Assembly: GCF_029360765.1 (NCBI RefSeq) | Contig: NZ_JARKNA010000007.1 | Coordinates: 1 to 64,000, forward strand | From: Terrimonas pollutisoli | Lineage (GTDB): Bacteria > Bacteroidota > Bacteroidia > Chitinophagales > Chitinophagaceae | Direction of reading: 5' to 3' | DNA length: 64,000 nucleotides | Shown: positions 49,988 to 59,974 of the stretch, piece by piece | Layout of the letters: each line of letters opens with the position of its first letter | Numbering within the stretch: the first letter of the stretch is position 1 | Program-made: the position numbers and the translations under genes | Notes under the pieces: model-generated | Databases searched by the model: none | The model's input: the letters and a program-made list of their open reading frames with translations, nothing else | Told to the model about the DNA's origin: nothing

Positions 49988-50179
49988 ATGCCAAATCCCA
50001 AACGCAGACACAGTCAGCAAAGAAGTGCAAAGCGTAGAACACACTATAAAGCTACTGCGACCACATTGACTACAGACAGTGCAACCGGCGAAACACATGT
50101 TCGTCACCGTGCCTATGTTAGCGAAGGCAAGCTTTACTATAAAGGTAAAGTGGTAGCCGAAAAGTCGCCGGTAAAGTAA
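49988..50179 (+). CDS. rpmF: 50S ribosomal protein L32
   Basis: A 63-residue basic protein starting MPNPKRRHSQQRSAKRRTH, the typical L32 N-terminus, with HRAYVSEGKLYYKGKVV at the end. It lacks the four-Cys zinc finger seen in some L32 forms, as is usual for the C-minus type. It lies between DUF177 and plsX. Confidence 0.97.
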   Translation: MPNPKRRHSQQRSAKRRTHYKATATTLTTDSATGETHVRHRAYVSEGKLYYKGKVVAEKSPVK

Positions 50180-50289
50180 GACAGGAGTCATTTCCTTCTT
50201 TCAAAAAAGCTATAATTCCAAAATCTGTTGGACGAATGTCTGACGGAATTTGGAATTTGTTATTTTAGAATTTGTATTTTACGCTTTCA

Positions 50290-51228
50290 ATGAATATCGG
50301 ACTAGATATGATGGGTGGCGACTTTGCCCCGCTTGAAGCGGTGAAAGGCGTTGCACAATACCTCGAAGAAACAAATTCCCAGGTTACGCTAACCCTTATT
50401 GGGGACAAGACCCGGTTAGACCCTTTGCTGCAGGAGTATAATATACAGTCAGGGCCTGTTAAAGTCGTTCATGCGGAACAGGTCATCGATATGCATGAAC
50501 ATCCCACAAAGGCTTTAAAGGAAAAACAGCAATCATCTATCGGCATTGGATTTCATTTGTTGGCGACCGGCAAAATAGATGCGTTTATAAGTGCTGGCAA
50601 TACCGGGGCCATGCTGGTAGGAGCCCTTTTTAGCATCAAAGCCATTGATGGCGTTTTGCGGCCAACAATTTCTACCATTATTCCAAAAGAGGACGGAGGA
50701 ACAGGTTTGTTACTGGATGTGGGATTAAATGCCGATTGCAAACCCGAACAGCTTAACCAGTTTGCTGTTATGGGATCGGTTTATTCCCAATTGATACTGG
50801 GGATTGAAAATCCTAAAGTAGGCTTGATAAATGTCGGAGAAGAGGAAGGAAAAGGAAACCTGCTTTGCCAGGCCACTTATCCCCTGCTTAAAGAAAACAA
50901 GCATATTCATTTTATCGGCAATATTGAAGGCCGGGATGTATTGCTTGATAAAGCCGATGTAATGGTTTGCGAAGGGTTCACGGGTAATATCATTCTCAAA
51001 CTGGCCGAATCACTTTATGATATCACACAGCGCAAAAAGGTCGATCACCCCTATTTTGATCAGTTCAACTTTGAAAATTATGGGGGCACTCCCGTTCTGG
51101 GAGTATCCAAGCCTGTGATTATCGGGCATGGCATTTCAAAGGCAAAAGCTTTTAAAAACATGATACGGGTGGCCGAAAAAATGATCGAAAAAGATGTGCT
51201 TACCAAGATGAAAGAAGAATTGCAATAG
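50290..51228 (+). CDS. plsX: Phosphate acyltransferase PlsX
   Basis: A 312-residue enzyme making acyl-phosphate from acyl-ACP for phospholipid synthesis. It has the N-terminal IGLDMMGGDFAP, SAGNTGAMLVGA near residues 98-109, and VCEGFTGNIILK near 228-239. The start is ATG 50290 (MNIGLDMMGG); an in-frame codon at 50272 would add six unlikely residues. It follows rpmF in the conserved order, but fabH does not follow. Confidence 0.96.
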   Translation: MNIGLDMMGGDFAPLEAVKGVAQYLEETNSQVTLTLIGDKTRLDPLLQEYNIQSGPVKVVHAEQVIDMHEHPTKALKEKQQSSIGIGFHLLATGKIDAFISAGNTGAMLVGALFSIKAIDGVLRPTISTIIPKEDGGTGLLLDVGLNADCKPEQLNQFAVMGSVYSQLILGIENPKVGLINVGEEEGKGNLLCQATYPLLKENKHIHFIGNIEGRDVLLDKADVMVCEGFTGNIILKLAESLYDITQRKKVDHPYFDQFNFENYGGTPVLGVSKPVIIGHGISKAKAFKNMIRVAEKMIEKDVLTKMKEELQ

Positions 51229-51256
51229 CCGCTAAAAACACGCCAGGCTGAAATCT

Positions 51257-52414
51257 ATGAAACCAGAAGCATTATCAGCACTAAAAAAGGAAATTGAGCA
51301 GAACTTTGGGCGTAAGATCTCATCCTACCGCGACTGCATACAATTAGTAGAAGATATCTATCAAAAGACTGATTTAAACGTAAACGTAAACACAATCAGG
51401 CGTTTTTTTGGCTTAGTAAAAACGAATTACGCTCCTTCTCATTCCACCCTGGCTATTTTTTCAAAATATTGCGGATTCAGCTCTATCGATGAGCTGGAAA
51501 ATATTTCAAAGGCTCCCACAAACGAAAAGGATATTAATAAAGAAGAAGCATTCCACTACCTGGTTTCCCTTTTTAAAAATATCCCTGTATCGGAGAACTA
51601 CATGCCGGTCATGGAGCCAATCGTACAACAGACTATCATTTTTCTTGAAAGAAACCCTTCTCTTATCGACAGATTTCAGAGAGAAATCGCTATTACAAAA
51701 GGAGGGCAATATTACTACTATGAGCGATGTGTGAATATGGATCGGCTTAATGGCTATTACGGTGATGGATTGAAATATTATTTGAGAGCAAAAAACAACA
51801 ATGAAGCAAAGATTTTTGCTAATTCCTTATTGGTTCTTCGGTACTGGATGACTGAAGATCTTTCCCTGCTTGAAAAGCATATGAAAGAGGCTCTACGAAT
51901 CTATACTGATGGGGATTATTCACCTAATACGATGAGCCGATTTTTTGCAGCCCGGCTATATTATTTAAACGCAAAGAATGATTCACCGGAAAAGATCTTA
52001 TCCGATATTGCAAAATATTATAATACCAATATTTACGGGGCAAAGGAGGTTTCAATCTTATCTTTTGATCTTATAATATGTGAGGCCCTTACTTTGACCA
52101 ATCAAAAGACAGAAGCCCTGGACTGGTTGAAAAAATCGAAAAATCTTTCCAGCGAAAAAGATTACAAAGACATTAATGCTTTGACAATTTTAGAAAATAT
52201 TCTTCTTAACTCCTACGCACCTGTCAAAACCAGGAACTATCTACTGAATCCTAAAAAAGGCAAGCGACACCCTTCTGTTCAATCGGCGTTAAATAAAAAA
52301 TATCTTAGAATTCTTCAACTTTCTTTAAAGCCGGAAAAAAAGGAACACAATGAATTGAATACCTTGGTTGAAGCAACGGGATATAGAAGGGCTTTGAATT
52401 TTAAACACTACTAA
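51257..52414 (+). CDS. Putative regulator with N-terminal HTH-like segment
   Basis: A 385-residue cytoplasmic protein, not firmly recognised. The first 80 residues (NVNTIRRFFGLVKTNYAPSH, then TLAIFSKYCGFSSIDELEN) follow a pattern seen in Bacteroidota proteins with an XRE-like DNA-binding segment. The rest is helical and resembles TPR-like solenoids (YYLRAKNNNEAKIFANSLL). It sits 28 bases after plsX and just before the exopolysaccharide locus, so it may sense state and control that locus, but this is speculation. Confidence 0.5.
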   Translation: MKPEALSALKKEIEQNFGRKISSYRDCIQLVEDIYQKTDLNVNVNTIRRFFGLVKTNYAPSHSTLAIFSKYCGFSSIDELENISKAPTNEKDINKEEAFHYLVSLFKNIPVSENYMPVMEPIVQQTIIFLERNPSLIDRFQREIAITKGGQYYYYERCVNMDRLNGYYGDGLKYYLRAKNNNEAKIFANSLLVLRYWMTEDLSLLEKHMKEALRIYTDGDYSPNTMSRFFAARLYYLNAKNDSPEKILSDIAKYYNTNIYGAKEVSILSFDLIICEALTLTNQKTEALDWLKKSKNLSSEKDYKDINALTILENILLNSYAPVKTRNYLLNPKKGKRHPSVQSALNKKYLRILQLSLKPEKKEHNELNTLVEATGYRRALNFKHY

Positions 52415-52707
52415 ATTCTGTTTCGTTCGCTGACAGAAATATTTTATGAAAAATCGGCAATTATCCAAAAAGGTAGGATATTGAAACAGATAATCAATAT
52501 TTTCTCTGACTCTGAACAAAAAAGAACAAGAATAATAGCCTAATCTAATTTACTTTAGTGGCACAATCGTAAGATTCCCTTCCTATAGAAGTCCGCCCCT
52601 CCTTTCTTTCCAATTCTTCTGAATACTTCGTGATTAGTTTTTCTGATTAGTGTAAGATGCTTTAAGCCATTTAGAGCTATTACTGATTTTATATACTACA
52701 AAACTCT

Positions 52708-53511
52708 ATGCTAAAGAAAATCTATTCGTCGTACCTGCTAACTTTTATTGTTTTTTGTCTGCTAGCGCCCTTGATTTTTTCATCATGTGTCAGCACAAAA
52801 AAGTCAACCTATTTCTATGGTTCTACAGATGGAAAAATCGGCAGTGATAGCCGTGTTCCTGAATCAACTATCCAGAAAAATGATATCCTTAGCATATTGG
52901 TAAGCAGCCCCAATCCGGAAGCTACCGCAATGTTTAATCCGCAAGTTAGTGCTGGCACTTACAACCAATCTTTAATAACAAACCAGGCAAGCAATACGGG
53001 TTACCTGGTTAACACTGAAGGTTATATTCAATTCCCGGTATTGGGAAACATCAAGGCAGAAGGCCTTACGAAAACTAAGCTGGAAGAAGAAATCGCAAAG
53101 ACTTTGCTACAAAAGGAATTATTGCGTGAGCCCGTAGTAAGCATTCGTTTTTTGAATTTCAGGGTTACAGTCTTAGGAGAGGTTAACAAGCCGTCAGTTG
53201 TGACGATGCCAAATGAAAGGCTTTCTCTGTTGGAGGCGCTGGGGCTGGCCGGAGATATCACAATCTATGGGAACCGCGAAAATGTAATGGTAATACGGGA
53301 AGAAAATGACCAAAAAACCCTGAAGCGGCTAAACTTGAATTCTACCGAATTATTTACTTCATCATACTATTATTTAAAATCAAATGATATCGTGTATGTA
53401 GAACCGACAAAAGCAAAAGTAGCTACGACGAGCAGAGCGAATCAATGGTTGCCGATTCTTCTAAGCGGCCTGTCATTTGCAGCAATAGTAGCTGATCGTG
53501 TAATTAAATAA
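52708..53511 (+). CDS. Wza-like polysaccharide export lipoprotein
   Basis: A 267-residue outer-membrane-associated export protein: signal peptide with lipobox FSSC (Cys at about residue 27), Poly_export domain (about 45-135), an SLBB domain (about 145-235: VRVLGEVNKPSVV-like strand, here VTVLGEVNKPSVVTMPNERL), and a C-terminal hydrophobic helix (about 245-263). It is the first gene of the exopolysaccharide locus, 4 bases before the Wzc-like gene. The 293-base upstream gap holds the likely promoter, but no clear -7 element was found. Confidence 0.92.
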   Translation: MLKKIYSSYLLTFIVFCLLAPLIFSSCVSTKKSTYFYGSTDGKIGSDSRVPESTIQKNDILSILVSSPNPEATAMFNPQVSAGTYNQSLITNQASNTGYLVNTEGYIQFPVLGNIKAEGLTKTKLEEEIAKTLLQKELLREPVVSIRFLNFRVTVLGEVNKPSVVTMPNERLSLLEALGLAGDITIYGNRENVMVIREENDQKTLKRLNLNSTELFTSSYYYLKSNDIVYVEPTKAKVATTSRANQWLPILLSGLSFAAIVADRVIK

Positions 53512-53515
53512 TGCT

Positions 53516-55882
53516 ATGGCACATTCAAATTTAAAAATAACACCCAGTAAGATTAGAGAGAACAGAAGTGGTCTGCAAGACCTGCTCTTTCGCTATGTTC
53601 CCTATTGGCCAATCTTTTTGCTTTTCCTGATACTGTTTGGAGCAGCGGCCTGGTTTTATTTACGTGTCACCCCCCCTCAATATGAGGTAACGGCCTCTAT
53701 CATGATCAAGGATGAGAAAAAAGGATCGACAGATGGCCAAACAGTTAATCAGCTGAATCAAATATCAGAAAAGAGAATTGTCGAAAATGAAAGCGAAATA
53801 TTTCAGTCCAGGACACTGATGCAGGAAGTAGTTAACAACCTAAGCTTATATGCAACTTTTTTTGAAAAAGATGAGTTTGCTGCCAGACCTGCCTATTCGC
53901 TATCGCCGGTAAAAATTCATTTTGCTGATCCGTCGGGCATAAAACCAATCAATAAAAAAATACCATTTAAGTATTCAGAAAAAGATAGTTCGGTAATCAT
54001 TGGAACAAAAAAATACCCCTTAAAGCAGTTTGTTAGCACAGATTACGGCTTCTTGCAATTTTTACCAAACAAGTCCTATAACCCGGGTGCAAAAACGAAT
54101 AATCAGTTATTATTTACGCTTTCAAACCCACAAAAAATAGCCGCCTCATTGTTATCGGAATTAAAAGCAAGTCCGTCTACTAAACTGACGTCGGTACTCC
54201 TGTTGAGCATACAAGACTCCGATCCTAAACGTGGAGAAGATATCATCAATGAACTTATAGCAGTATACAACAGGAAAACTTTGCAGGACAAAAACAGGGT
54301 AGCTGATTCTACTTCTGCATTGCTTGAAACCCGGCTAAAATTGGTTGAGCAAGAACTATCCGATATTGAAAAGAAAGCGCAATCCTTTAAGGCAAATAGA
54401 GGTGCAGTAGATATAAGCACCCAGGGACGTCTTTATTTGGAAAATATAGCGGCTACGGACAATCAACTGACAGATATTAATGTTCAACTTTCATCATTAG
54501 ATGAGGTGGAAAAATATGTCAGGGCTAAAGATAACAAGTCAGGAATAGTTCCTTCATCCGTTGGCGTCAAAGACCCTATCCTGACCGATCTTTTAAATAA
54601 GAAGTATCAGTTAGAACTCGACTATGAAAGACTAAAGAAAACAACCGGTGAAAACAATCCGATGGTTACATCTATCAAGGACCAGATTTCCAAAATAAGT
54701 CCAAGCATTCTTGAGAATATCGAAAACCAGAGGAAAACACTTGAAGCAGGAAAACAAAATTTGAGCACTGCTACCAATAGTTATTCGTCCATGCTTTATT
54801 CAATTCCTGAAAAGGAAAGAGAGATGATTGACATTAGCAGGCAACAGTCAATAAAAAGCAACTTATACGCTTTCTTATTGCAAAAGAAAGAAGAAAGTGA
54901 TCTGGCACATACATTTAATCTCGAAGACACACGGATTATTGACAAGGCCCAGGCAAGTTTCTTACCCGTATCACCTAATAGAGGAATTATTTATGGTATC
55001 GCCCTGATTCTTGGTTTGGGGCTTCCTATTGGACTCCTGGCGTTTAAAGAGCTGTTCAACAGAAAAATACTTTATAGGCATGAGATAGAAAAATTGACAG
55101 CGGCTCCGATTATTGGAGAAGTTGCTCATGATAAAAGCAAAGATGCAATTGTGATCCAGGAAGGAAAGCGAACTTTTGTTGCTGAACAATTCCGTAGGTT
55201 GCGTGCATCACTGGGTTATTTGGGTGGAAAATCAGGAAAAAAGAAAATACTGATCACCTCTTCACTTCCCAAAGAAGGAAAAAGCTTTGTGGCGCTTAAC
55301 CTGGCATTAAGCCTTGCCTTGACTAATAAGCGGGTCATCCTGATAGAACTTGACCTGTCCAATCCTTCGTTAAGTAATAAACTGAATGTGAGCTACGATG
55401 AAGGAGCAAGTGATTATCTATCAGGCGAGTCAGAACCGGAAGACATAATAAAGAGAACCACGGCTCATAAAAATCTCTTCTTTATTCCATCAGGCACACT
55501 GCCGGATAACCCTTCAGAGTTGCTGCTGAGCGAGAAACTGAATGATCTTTTAAACTACCTGGAGGAAGTCTTTGATGTTATCATTATTGATTCCGCCCCT
55601 GCCAGTTTGCTGTCCGATGCTTATATCCTGTCTCCGCTTTGCGACACTACGTTGTACGTCGTTAAGCATGGATTTACACCAAAATCCTATCTGGAAAGAT
55701 TGGACGAAGAAACAGATTCAGAAAATAAGCTTACAAACATGAAAATTGTCTTTAACGATATCCGGGCACGTGGTTTTATGAAAAATGCCTATGGTTATGG
55801 ATATGGTTACGGCTACATTCATAACAATAGTATTAAAACAAAAAAGAAACGTTCCTTACAAGAAAAACATAAATCAATGTAA
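53516..55882 (+). CDS. Wzc-like polysaccharide co-polymerase with BY-kinase domain
   Basis: A 788-residue inner-membrane protein: Wzz domain with TM1 (about 32-52), a long coiled-coil periplasmic part (about 250-440) with a GNVR-like region, TM2 (about 497-517), and a cytoplasmic tyrosine kinase with Walker A SSLPKEGKSFVALN (about 582-595), Walker A' LIELDLSNPS and Walker B DVIIIDSAPAS. The C-terminus has a Tyr cluster (NAYGYGYGYGY), the usual autophosphorylation tail. It controls chain length and export with the Wza-like protein. Confidence 0.94.
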   Translation: MAHSNLKITPSKIRENRSGLQDLLFRYVPYWPIFLLFLILFGAAAWFYLRVTPPQYEVTASIMIKDEKKGSTDGQTVNQLNQISEKRIVENESEIFQSRTLMQEVVNNLSLYATFFEKDEFAARPAYSLSPVKIHFADPSGIKPINKKIPFKYSEKDSSVIIGTKKYPLKQFVSTDYGFLQFLPNKSYNPGAKTNNQLLFTLSNPQKIAASLLSELKASPSTKLTSVLLLSIQDSDPKRGEDIINELIAVYNRKTLQDKNRVADSTSALLETRLKLVEQELSDIEKKAQSFKANRGAVDISTQGRLYLENIAATDNQLTDINVQLSSLDEVEKYVRAKDNKSGIVPSSVGVKDPILTDLLNKKYQLELDYERLKKTTGENNPMVTSIKDQISKISPSILENIENQRKTLEAGKQNLSTATNSYSSMLYSIPEKEREMIDISRQQSIKSNLYAFLLQKKEESDLAHTFNLEDTRIIDKAQASFLPVSPNRGIIYGIALILGLGLPIGLLAFKELFNRKILYRHEIEKLTAAPIIGEVAHDKSKDAIVIQEGKRTFVAEQFRRLRASLGYLGGKSGKKKILITSSLPKEGKSFVALNLALSLALTNKRVILIELDLSNPSLSNKLNVSYDEGASDYLSGESEPEDIIKRTTAHKNLFFIPSGTLPDNPSELLLSEKLNDLLNYLEEVFDVIIIDSAPASLLSDAYILSPLCDTTLYVVKHGFTPKSYLERLDEETDSENKLTNMKIVFNDIRARGFMKNAYGYGYGYGYIHNNSIKTKKKRSLQEKHKSM

Positions 55883-55990
55883 ACCCTAAAGTTCTTATAA
55901 AGTCTTTACAAATCCCTAATCTGTACCCCTTCGAGAATCGCCAAGTCTTATCCTGGAAAGCCATAGTTAGATATAGATTTTTCACTTCTA

Positions 55991-56533
55991 ATGATCATAA
56001 CTGTGGAAACAAAAAAACAATGGCGAATAGCTTATACCCGTCCCGGCTGCGAAAAAAAAGTGGCCACACTTCTTGAAAAAAAGAAGTTGGAGGTTTATTG
56101 TCCCTTAACTACGCTCCAGCGGCAATGGATCGATCGTAAACGGGTGACATATGAACCCCTGTTTACTTCATATGTTTTTGTTAACTGCCCTGACTGCGAC
56201 GCGACAGGCATTCTACAAACAGACGGAGTACTCAATTTTGTTTACTGGTTAAAACATCCGGCCATAATATGCAATGAAGAGATTGAAACGATAAAGAAAT
56301 TTATCGCCGAATATGACTATGTAAGCATAGAGAAGACGGAAGTTCTGCCAAACGATAAAGTGAGAATCATCAATGGCCCCCTGGTCTTATGGGAAGGCAA
56401 TGTGGTAGAGGTCAGAACGAATACAGTTAAGATACTTTTACCTTCTTTAGGTTATTCGCTGGTGGCCGAAATCAGGAAAGATAACTCACTAAACAATACT
56501 CATGCAAACTATGACATAAAAAAAGTGATATAG
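55991..56533 (+). CDS. NusG-like (UpxY-type) transcription antiterminator
   Basis: A 180-residue NusG paralogue: NGN domain (about 8-105, KQWRIAYTRPGCEKKVATLL and LFTSYVFVNC) and KOW domain (about 118-160, LPNDKVRIINGPLVLWEGNVVEV). Such specialised NusG proteins promote read-through of long surface polysaccharide operons in Bacteroidota. It usually is the first gene of its operon. Here it follows wza-wzc after 108 bases, so the genes from the flippase onward may be its target. Confidence 0.9.
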   Translation: MIITVETKKQWRIAYTRPGCEKKVATLLEKKKLEVYCPLTTLQRQWIDRKRVTYEPLFTSYVFVNCPDCDATGILQTDGVLNFVYWLKHPAIICNEEIETIKKFIAEYDYVSIEKTEVLPNDKVRIINGPLVLWEGNVVEVRTNTVKILLPSLGYSLVAEIRKDNSLNNTHANYDIKKVI

Positions 56534-56579
56534 AAATAGTTTTACTCGTTTAATCCTCCCTTAATTTGTGAAAATATTT

Positions 56580-57938
56580 ATGCTAAGTTTTATTCCGGCA
56601 AAATTGAAATTTTTATATAGCGCAAAGCATGAAAGAACCCGGCTAGTTCAAAAAAATATAATTCTATCGTTTCTTATAAAGGGCCTGAGTATTGCGATAG
56701 GCCTCGTTTTTATACCCCTGACAATTGATTATATTGATGCAGAACGGTACGGCATATGGCTGACCTTGAGTTCAATTATTATTTGGTTCAATTTTTTCGA
56801 CCTTGGCCTCGGAAATGGATTAAGAAACAAGCTTGTAGAAGCGATTGCCAAAAACAATATCGAAGAGGAACGACGGCTGATTAGTACCACTTATGTATCG
56901 CTGTCTATAATCGCTGTTGCCATAATAGCAATTTACCTTTGCGTAATGCCATTTTTAGAATGGGATAAGCTTCTGAATGTATCTTCGGTCTATCGACAGG
57001 AGTTAAGGGATCTGGCACTGATAACCGTTATCATGTTTTCGCTGCAGTTCGTTCTGCAGTTAATCAATTCCATTAACTCGGCGCATCAAAAAGTGTTTTT
57101 AACTTCTTTGGTGTTTCTCATCGGGAGCATTTTTTCGCTGCTTTTTATTTTAATACTTCGTTCTGCCATTCCCGGCAATATTCTTCTTGTTGGTACGGCT
57201 ATGTTTGCCGGCAATTTGCTCGCTTTGATCTTATTTACCATCCATTTTTTTGTTTTCACACGACCCGATCTGTTGCCAAATATTAAATATTTCTCCAGGA
57301 ACACATCAAAAGGCCTGCTAAACCTGGGGGGTAAATTTTTCATTATCCAGATTTCGGCGATTGTACAGTATCAAACCACTAATGTCTTAATCAGCCGGTA
57401 TTTTTCTTCTATCCAGGTTACAGAATACAACATAGCATATAAGTTATTTAGCATATTCATCATGGCGTTTTCGATTATCATTAGTCCGTTGTGGAGCGCC
57501 GTCACTGATGCTCAAACTAAAGGAGACTACGAGTGGATCAAGAGAACGGAAAGAAAACTGCTTTTTTTATGGTCCCTTATGGTGATTGCCGGACTTATTA
57601 TACTCATGGGTAGCCAATTTATATATAAGTTATGGATTGGCGATTCAATTCAAATCCCATTTTCCATTAGCCTGGGCGTAATGCTATACACCATTTCAGT
57701 CAACTTCGGGATGATCTATGTGTATATTCTCAATGGGCTGGGCAGATTAAAAACACAATATTATTTGTCTATCATAACAATGGTTTATTTCATCCCGCTC
57801 TCCTACTTGCTATCCATTAAACTAAGCTGGGGTGTATTGGGGATTTGTATTGCGCTTATCCTTGCAAATGTTAATGGATTAATTGCGGCGCCTATCGAAT
57901 ATCGCAGGTTTATTAAAGCAAAATCAGTTAAACACTAG
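56580..57938 (+). CDS. Wzx-type polysaccharide flippase
   Basis: A polytopic protein of about 452 residues with 12-14 membrane helices, of the MATE/polysaccharide synthase (RfbX) superfamily. The N-terminal GLVFIPLTIDYIDAERYGIWLTL and GLGNGLRNKL are typical. It translocates lipid-linked repeat units across the inner membrane. ATG 56580 is chosen over GTG 56568. It lies 35-47 bases after the NusG-like gene. Confidence 0.9.
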   Translation: MLSFIPAKLKFLYSAKHERTRLVQKNIILSFLIKGLSIAIGLVFIPLTIDYIDAERYGIWLTLSSIIIWFNFFDLGLGNGLRNKLVEAIAKNNIEEERRLISTTYVSLSIIAVAIIAIYLCVMPFLEWDKLLNVSSVYRQELRDLALITVIMFSLQFVLQLINSINSAHQKVFLTSLVFLIGSIFSLLFILILRSAIPGNILLVGTAMFAGNLLALILFTIHFFVFTRPDLLPNIKYFSRNTSKGLLNLGGKFFIIQISAIVQYQTTNVLISRYFSSIQVTEYNIAYKLFSIFIMAFSIIISPLWSAVTDAQTKGDYEWIKRTERKLLFLWSLMVIAGLIILMGSQFIYKLWIGDSIQIPFSISLGVMLYTISVNFGMIYVYILNGLGRLKTQYYLSIITMVYFIPLSYLLSIKLSWGVLGICIALILANVNGLIAAPIEYRRFIKAKSVKH

Positions 57939-58031
57939 CCGGTTGTTTTATAAATTTACACCGTACAATAATCCTTCAAAACCGTTGATTTTTTGTAAGC
58001 ATTACGATAAATTTAAACTTATATATTTTTC

Positions 58032-59285
58032 ATGCGGGTCCTTTGGTTCACACCTACTTCATCACAATATGATAAAGGTTCGCACTACTATCACGGTGGC
58101 GGGTGGATTGAATCATTGGAGCAGGCCTTCATTGAACTGCCGTCAATAGAACTCGGAGTATCATTTTTCCACGCCAGTGCAGACGCAAAAAAACAAAACG
58201 GGAAGGTCACCTATTACCCAATCAAAACAGAGAAAAAAGGGAATTTTGGTAAGCTTATAAAAAACTGGAGTTGCGAGATTGGCTCGGGGAAATATTTGAA
58301 AAAGCTACTCGATGTTATTGCTGACTTTAAGCCGGATGTAATACAGGTATTCGGAACCGAGAACAATTTCGGGGAAATACTGACACATACCAAAATACCG
58401 CTTGTTATTCATTTGCAGGGAATCATTAATCCGTACGATAATGCATTTTATCCGCCCGGGATAAACAGCCTTAATATAATGACCCACCTGCCTTTTTTCA
58501 AGAATCATTTACTGGGGAATAGCCTGCTTTTTGATAAAAAAAGATTTGAAAAGCAAGCAGAACGGGAATTGTTCTATTTTAAAAAAGTTAATTACCTTAT
58601 GGGAAGGACGTGCTGGGATAACAAAATCTCCAGTTTATTAGCGCCACAAGCGAGTTACTTTCATGTGGATGAAATTTTGAGATCGTCATTTTATACTGCA
58701 ACTCCCTGGTCGGCCAATTCACAGGGACGACTAAAAATTATCTCGACTATATCCAATACAATCTATAAGGGTCTTGACCTCATTTTAAAAACAGCATCTC
58801 TATTGAAGGAAACTTTTGAAGCCCCATTTGACTGGCATATAATCGGGCTCAATGAAAACAGTAAAATGGCTAAGTTTTTTGAGTCCACTTTCAGAAAGAA
58901 ATTCAGAAGTTGTAATATTATCTTCATGGGAATCTTTTCTGAAGCAGGTTTGATCAAATCGCTTAAAGAAGCCGATATTTTTGTCCATCCTTCTTATATT
59001 GATAACAGCCCAAATAGTCTTTGTGAAGCGCAAATGCTTGGCATGCCTGTTATTGCTACCAATGTTGGTGGTGTAGCGACACTTATCGATCACGGCACTA
59101 CAGGATTGCTTGTTCCCGCCAATGCTCCTTACGAACTGGCCCATTCAATCGCTTTATTGGCCAAAGACAGAATAAAAGCGGCCGAATTAGGTAAGCAGGG
59201 CCGCATTGCTGCGCTGGACAGGCATGACAGGACAAAAACCATATCATCGCTTATGAATGTATATCAAACGATGCGTAACAAATAA
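58032..59285 (+). CDS. GT4-family glycosyltransferase
   Basis: A 417-residue GT-B fold glycosyltransferase. The C-terminal nucleotide-sugar site has EADIFVHPSYIDNSPNSLCE and MLGMPVIATNVGG (about residues 314-350), the E-x7-E pattern of GT4. The N-terminal domain is more divergent and has a GxGW-like loop (HGGGWIESLEQAF). Donor and acceptor sugars cannot be predicted. It is the only glycosyltransferase in the visible locus. Confidence 0.88.
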   Translation: MRVLWFTPTSSQYDKGSHYYHGGGWIESLEQAFIELPSIELGVSFFHASADAKKQNGKVTYYPIKTEKKGNFGKLIKNWSCEIGSGKYLKKLLDVIADFKPDVIQVFGTENNFGEILTHTKIPLVIHLQGIINPYDNAFYPPGINSLNIMTHLPFFKNHLLGNSLLFDKKRFEKQAERELFYFKKVNYLMGRTCWDNKISSLLAPQASYFHVDEILRSSFYTATPWSANSQGRLKIISTISNTIYKGLDLILKTASLLKETFEAPFDWHIIGLNENSKMAKFFESTFRKKFRSCNIIFMGIFSEAGLIKSLKEADIFVHPSYIDNSPNSLCEAQMLGMPVIATNVGGVATLIDHGTTGLLVPANAPYELAHSIALLAKDRIKAAELGKQGRIAALDRHDRTKTISSLMNVYQTMRNK

Positions 59286-59297
59286 CAATATTGAATT

Positions 59298-59945
59298 ATG
59301 CAGGGCTTTTTTGTAATACTTTATAAAAGTTTTCGGCGAATCAAATATGCGCTGCTGGCTCCTTTTCAATATTGGCTAACCAGCTTATTATTTTATTGTA
59401 ATAATGTAAAAAGAGGCACATTTTCAACCCGGGGAATACCCTTTGTATCTGTTGCCCGCGGCTCACGGTTCCTGATAGGAAATAATTTCACGATGAACAA
59501 TATTATCGCAGCCAATCCAATCGGAAGGGTTCAAAAATGCAGTTTCTTTGTGGATCGAAATGCGAGCCTTGAAATTGGCAATAACGTAGCGATGAGTTTT
59601 ACTGCAATTAGTTGTTCTTTAAAAATCATAATAAAGGATAATGTAATGATTGGCGGAGGCACCTGCATCTATGATACGGACTTTCATCCCCTATCCCCTG
59701 AAGACCGGCTGGCAGACAAAAATGAAAATACGGTGAATAGCCCGGTAGTGATAGAAAGCAACGTATTTATTGGAGCTAACTCTACTATCCTGAAGGGCGT
59801 CACAATCGGGAAAAACTCAATTATTGGCGCATGCTCGGTAGTAACGAAAAATATTCCGCCCAATGAAATTTGGGCAGGTAATCCGGCAAAGTTTATTAAA
59901 GCACATTCTACTGAAGTTGAAAAACTTACCGGGCAGTTAAAGTGA
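59298..59945 (+). CDS. Left-handed beta-helix O-acyltransferase
   Basis: A 215-residue hexapeptide-repeat acyltransferase. After an N-terminal helical part (1-45), repeats run from about residue 90 to 195 (IIIKDNVMIGGGTCIYDTDFHP, then VFIGANSTILKGVTIGKNSIIGA, quoted in part). The catalytic His is in DTDFHPLSP (about 133). It probably acetylates sugars of the exopolysaccharide. It starts 12 bases after the glycosyltransferase. Confidence 0.88.
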   Translation: MQGFFVILYKSFRRIKYALLAPFQYWLTSLLFYCNNVKRGTFSTRGIPFVSVARGSRFLIGNNFTMNNIIAANPIGRVQKCSFFVDRNASLEIGNNVAMSFTAISCSLKIIIKDNVMIGGGTCIYDTDFHPLSPEDRLADKNENTVNSPVVIESNVFIGANSTILKGVTIGKNSIIGACSVVTKNIPPNEIWAGNPAKFIKAHSTEVEKLTGQLK

Positions 59946-59974
59946 GATAGTATCAAAATTTTGATTTTTTCTAA

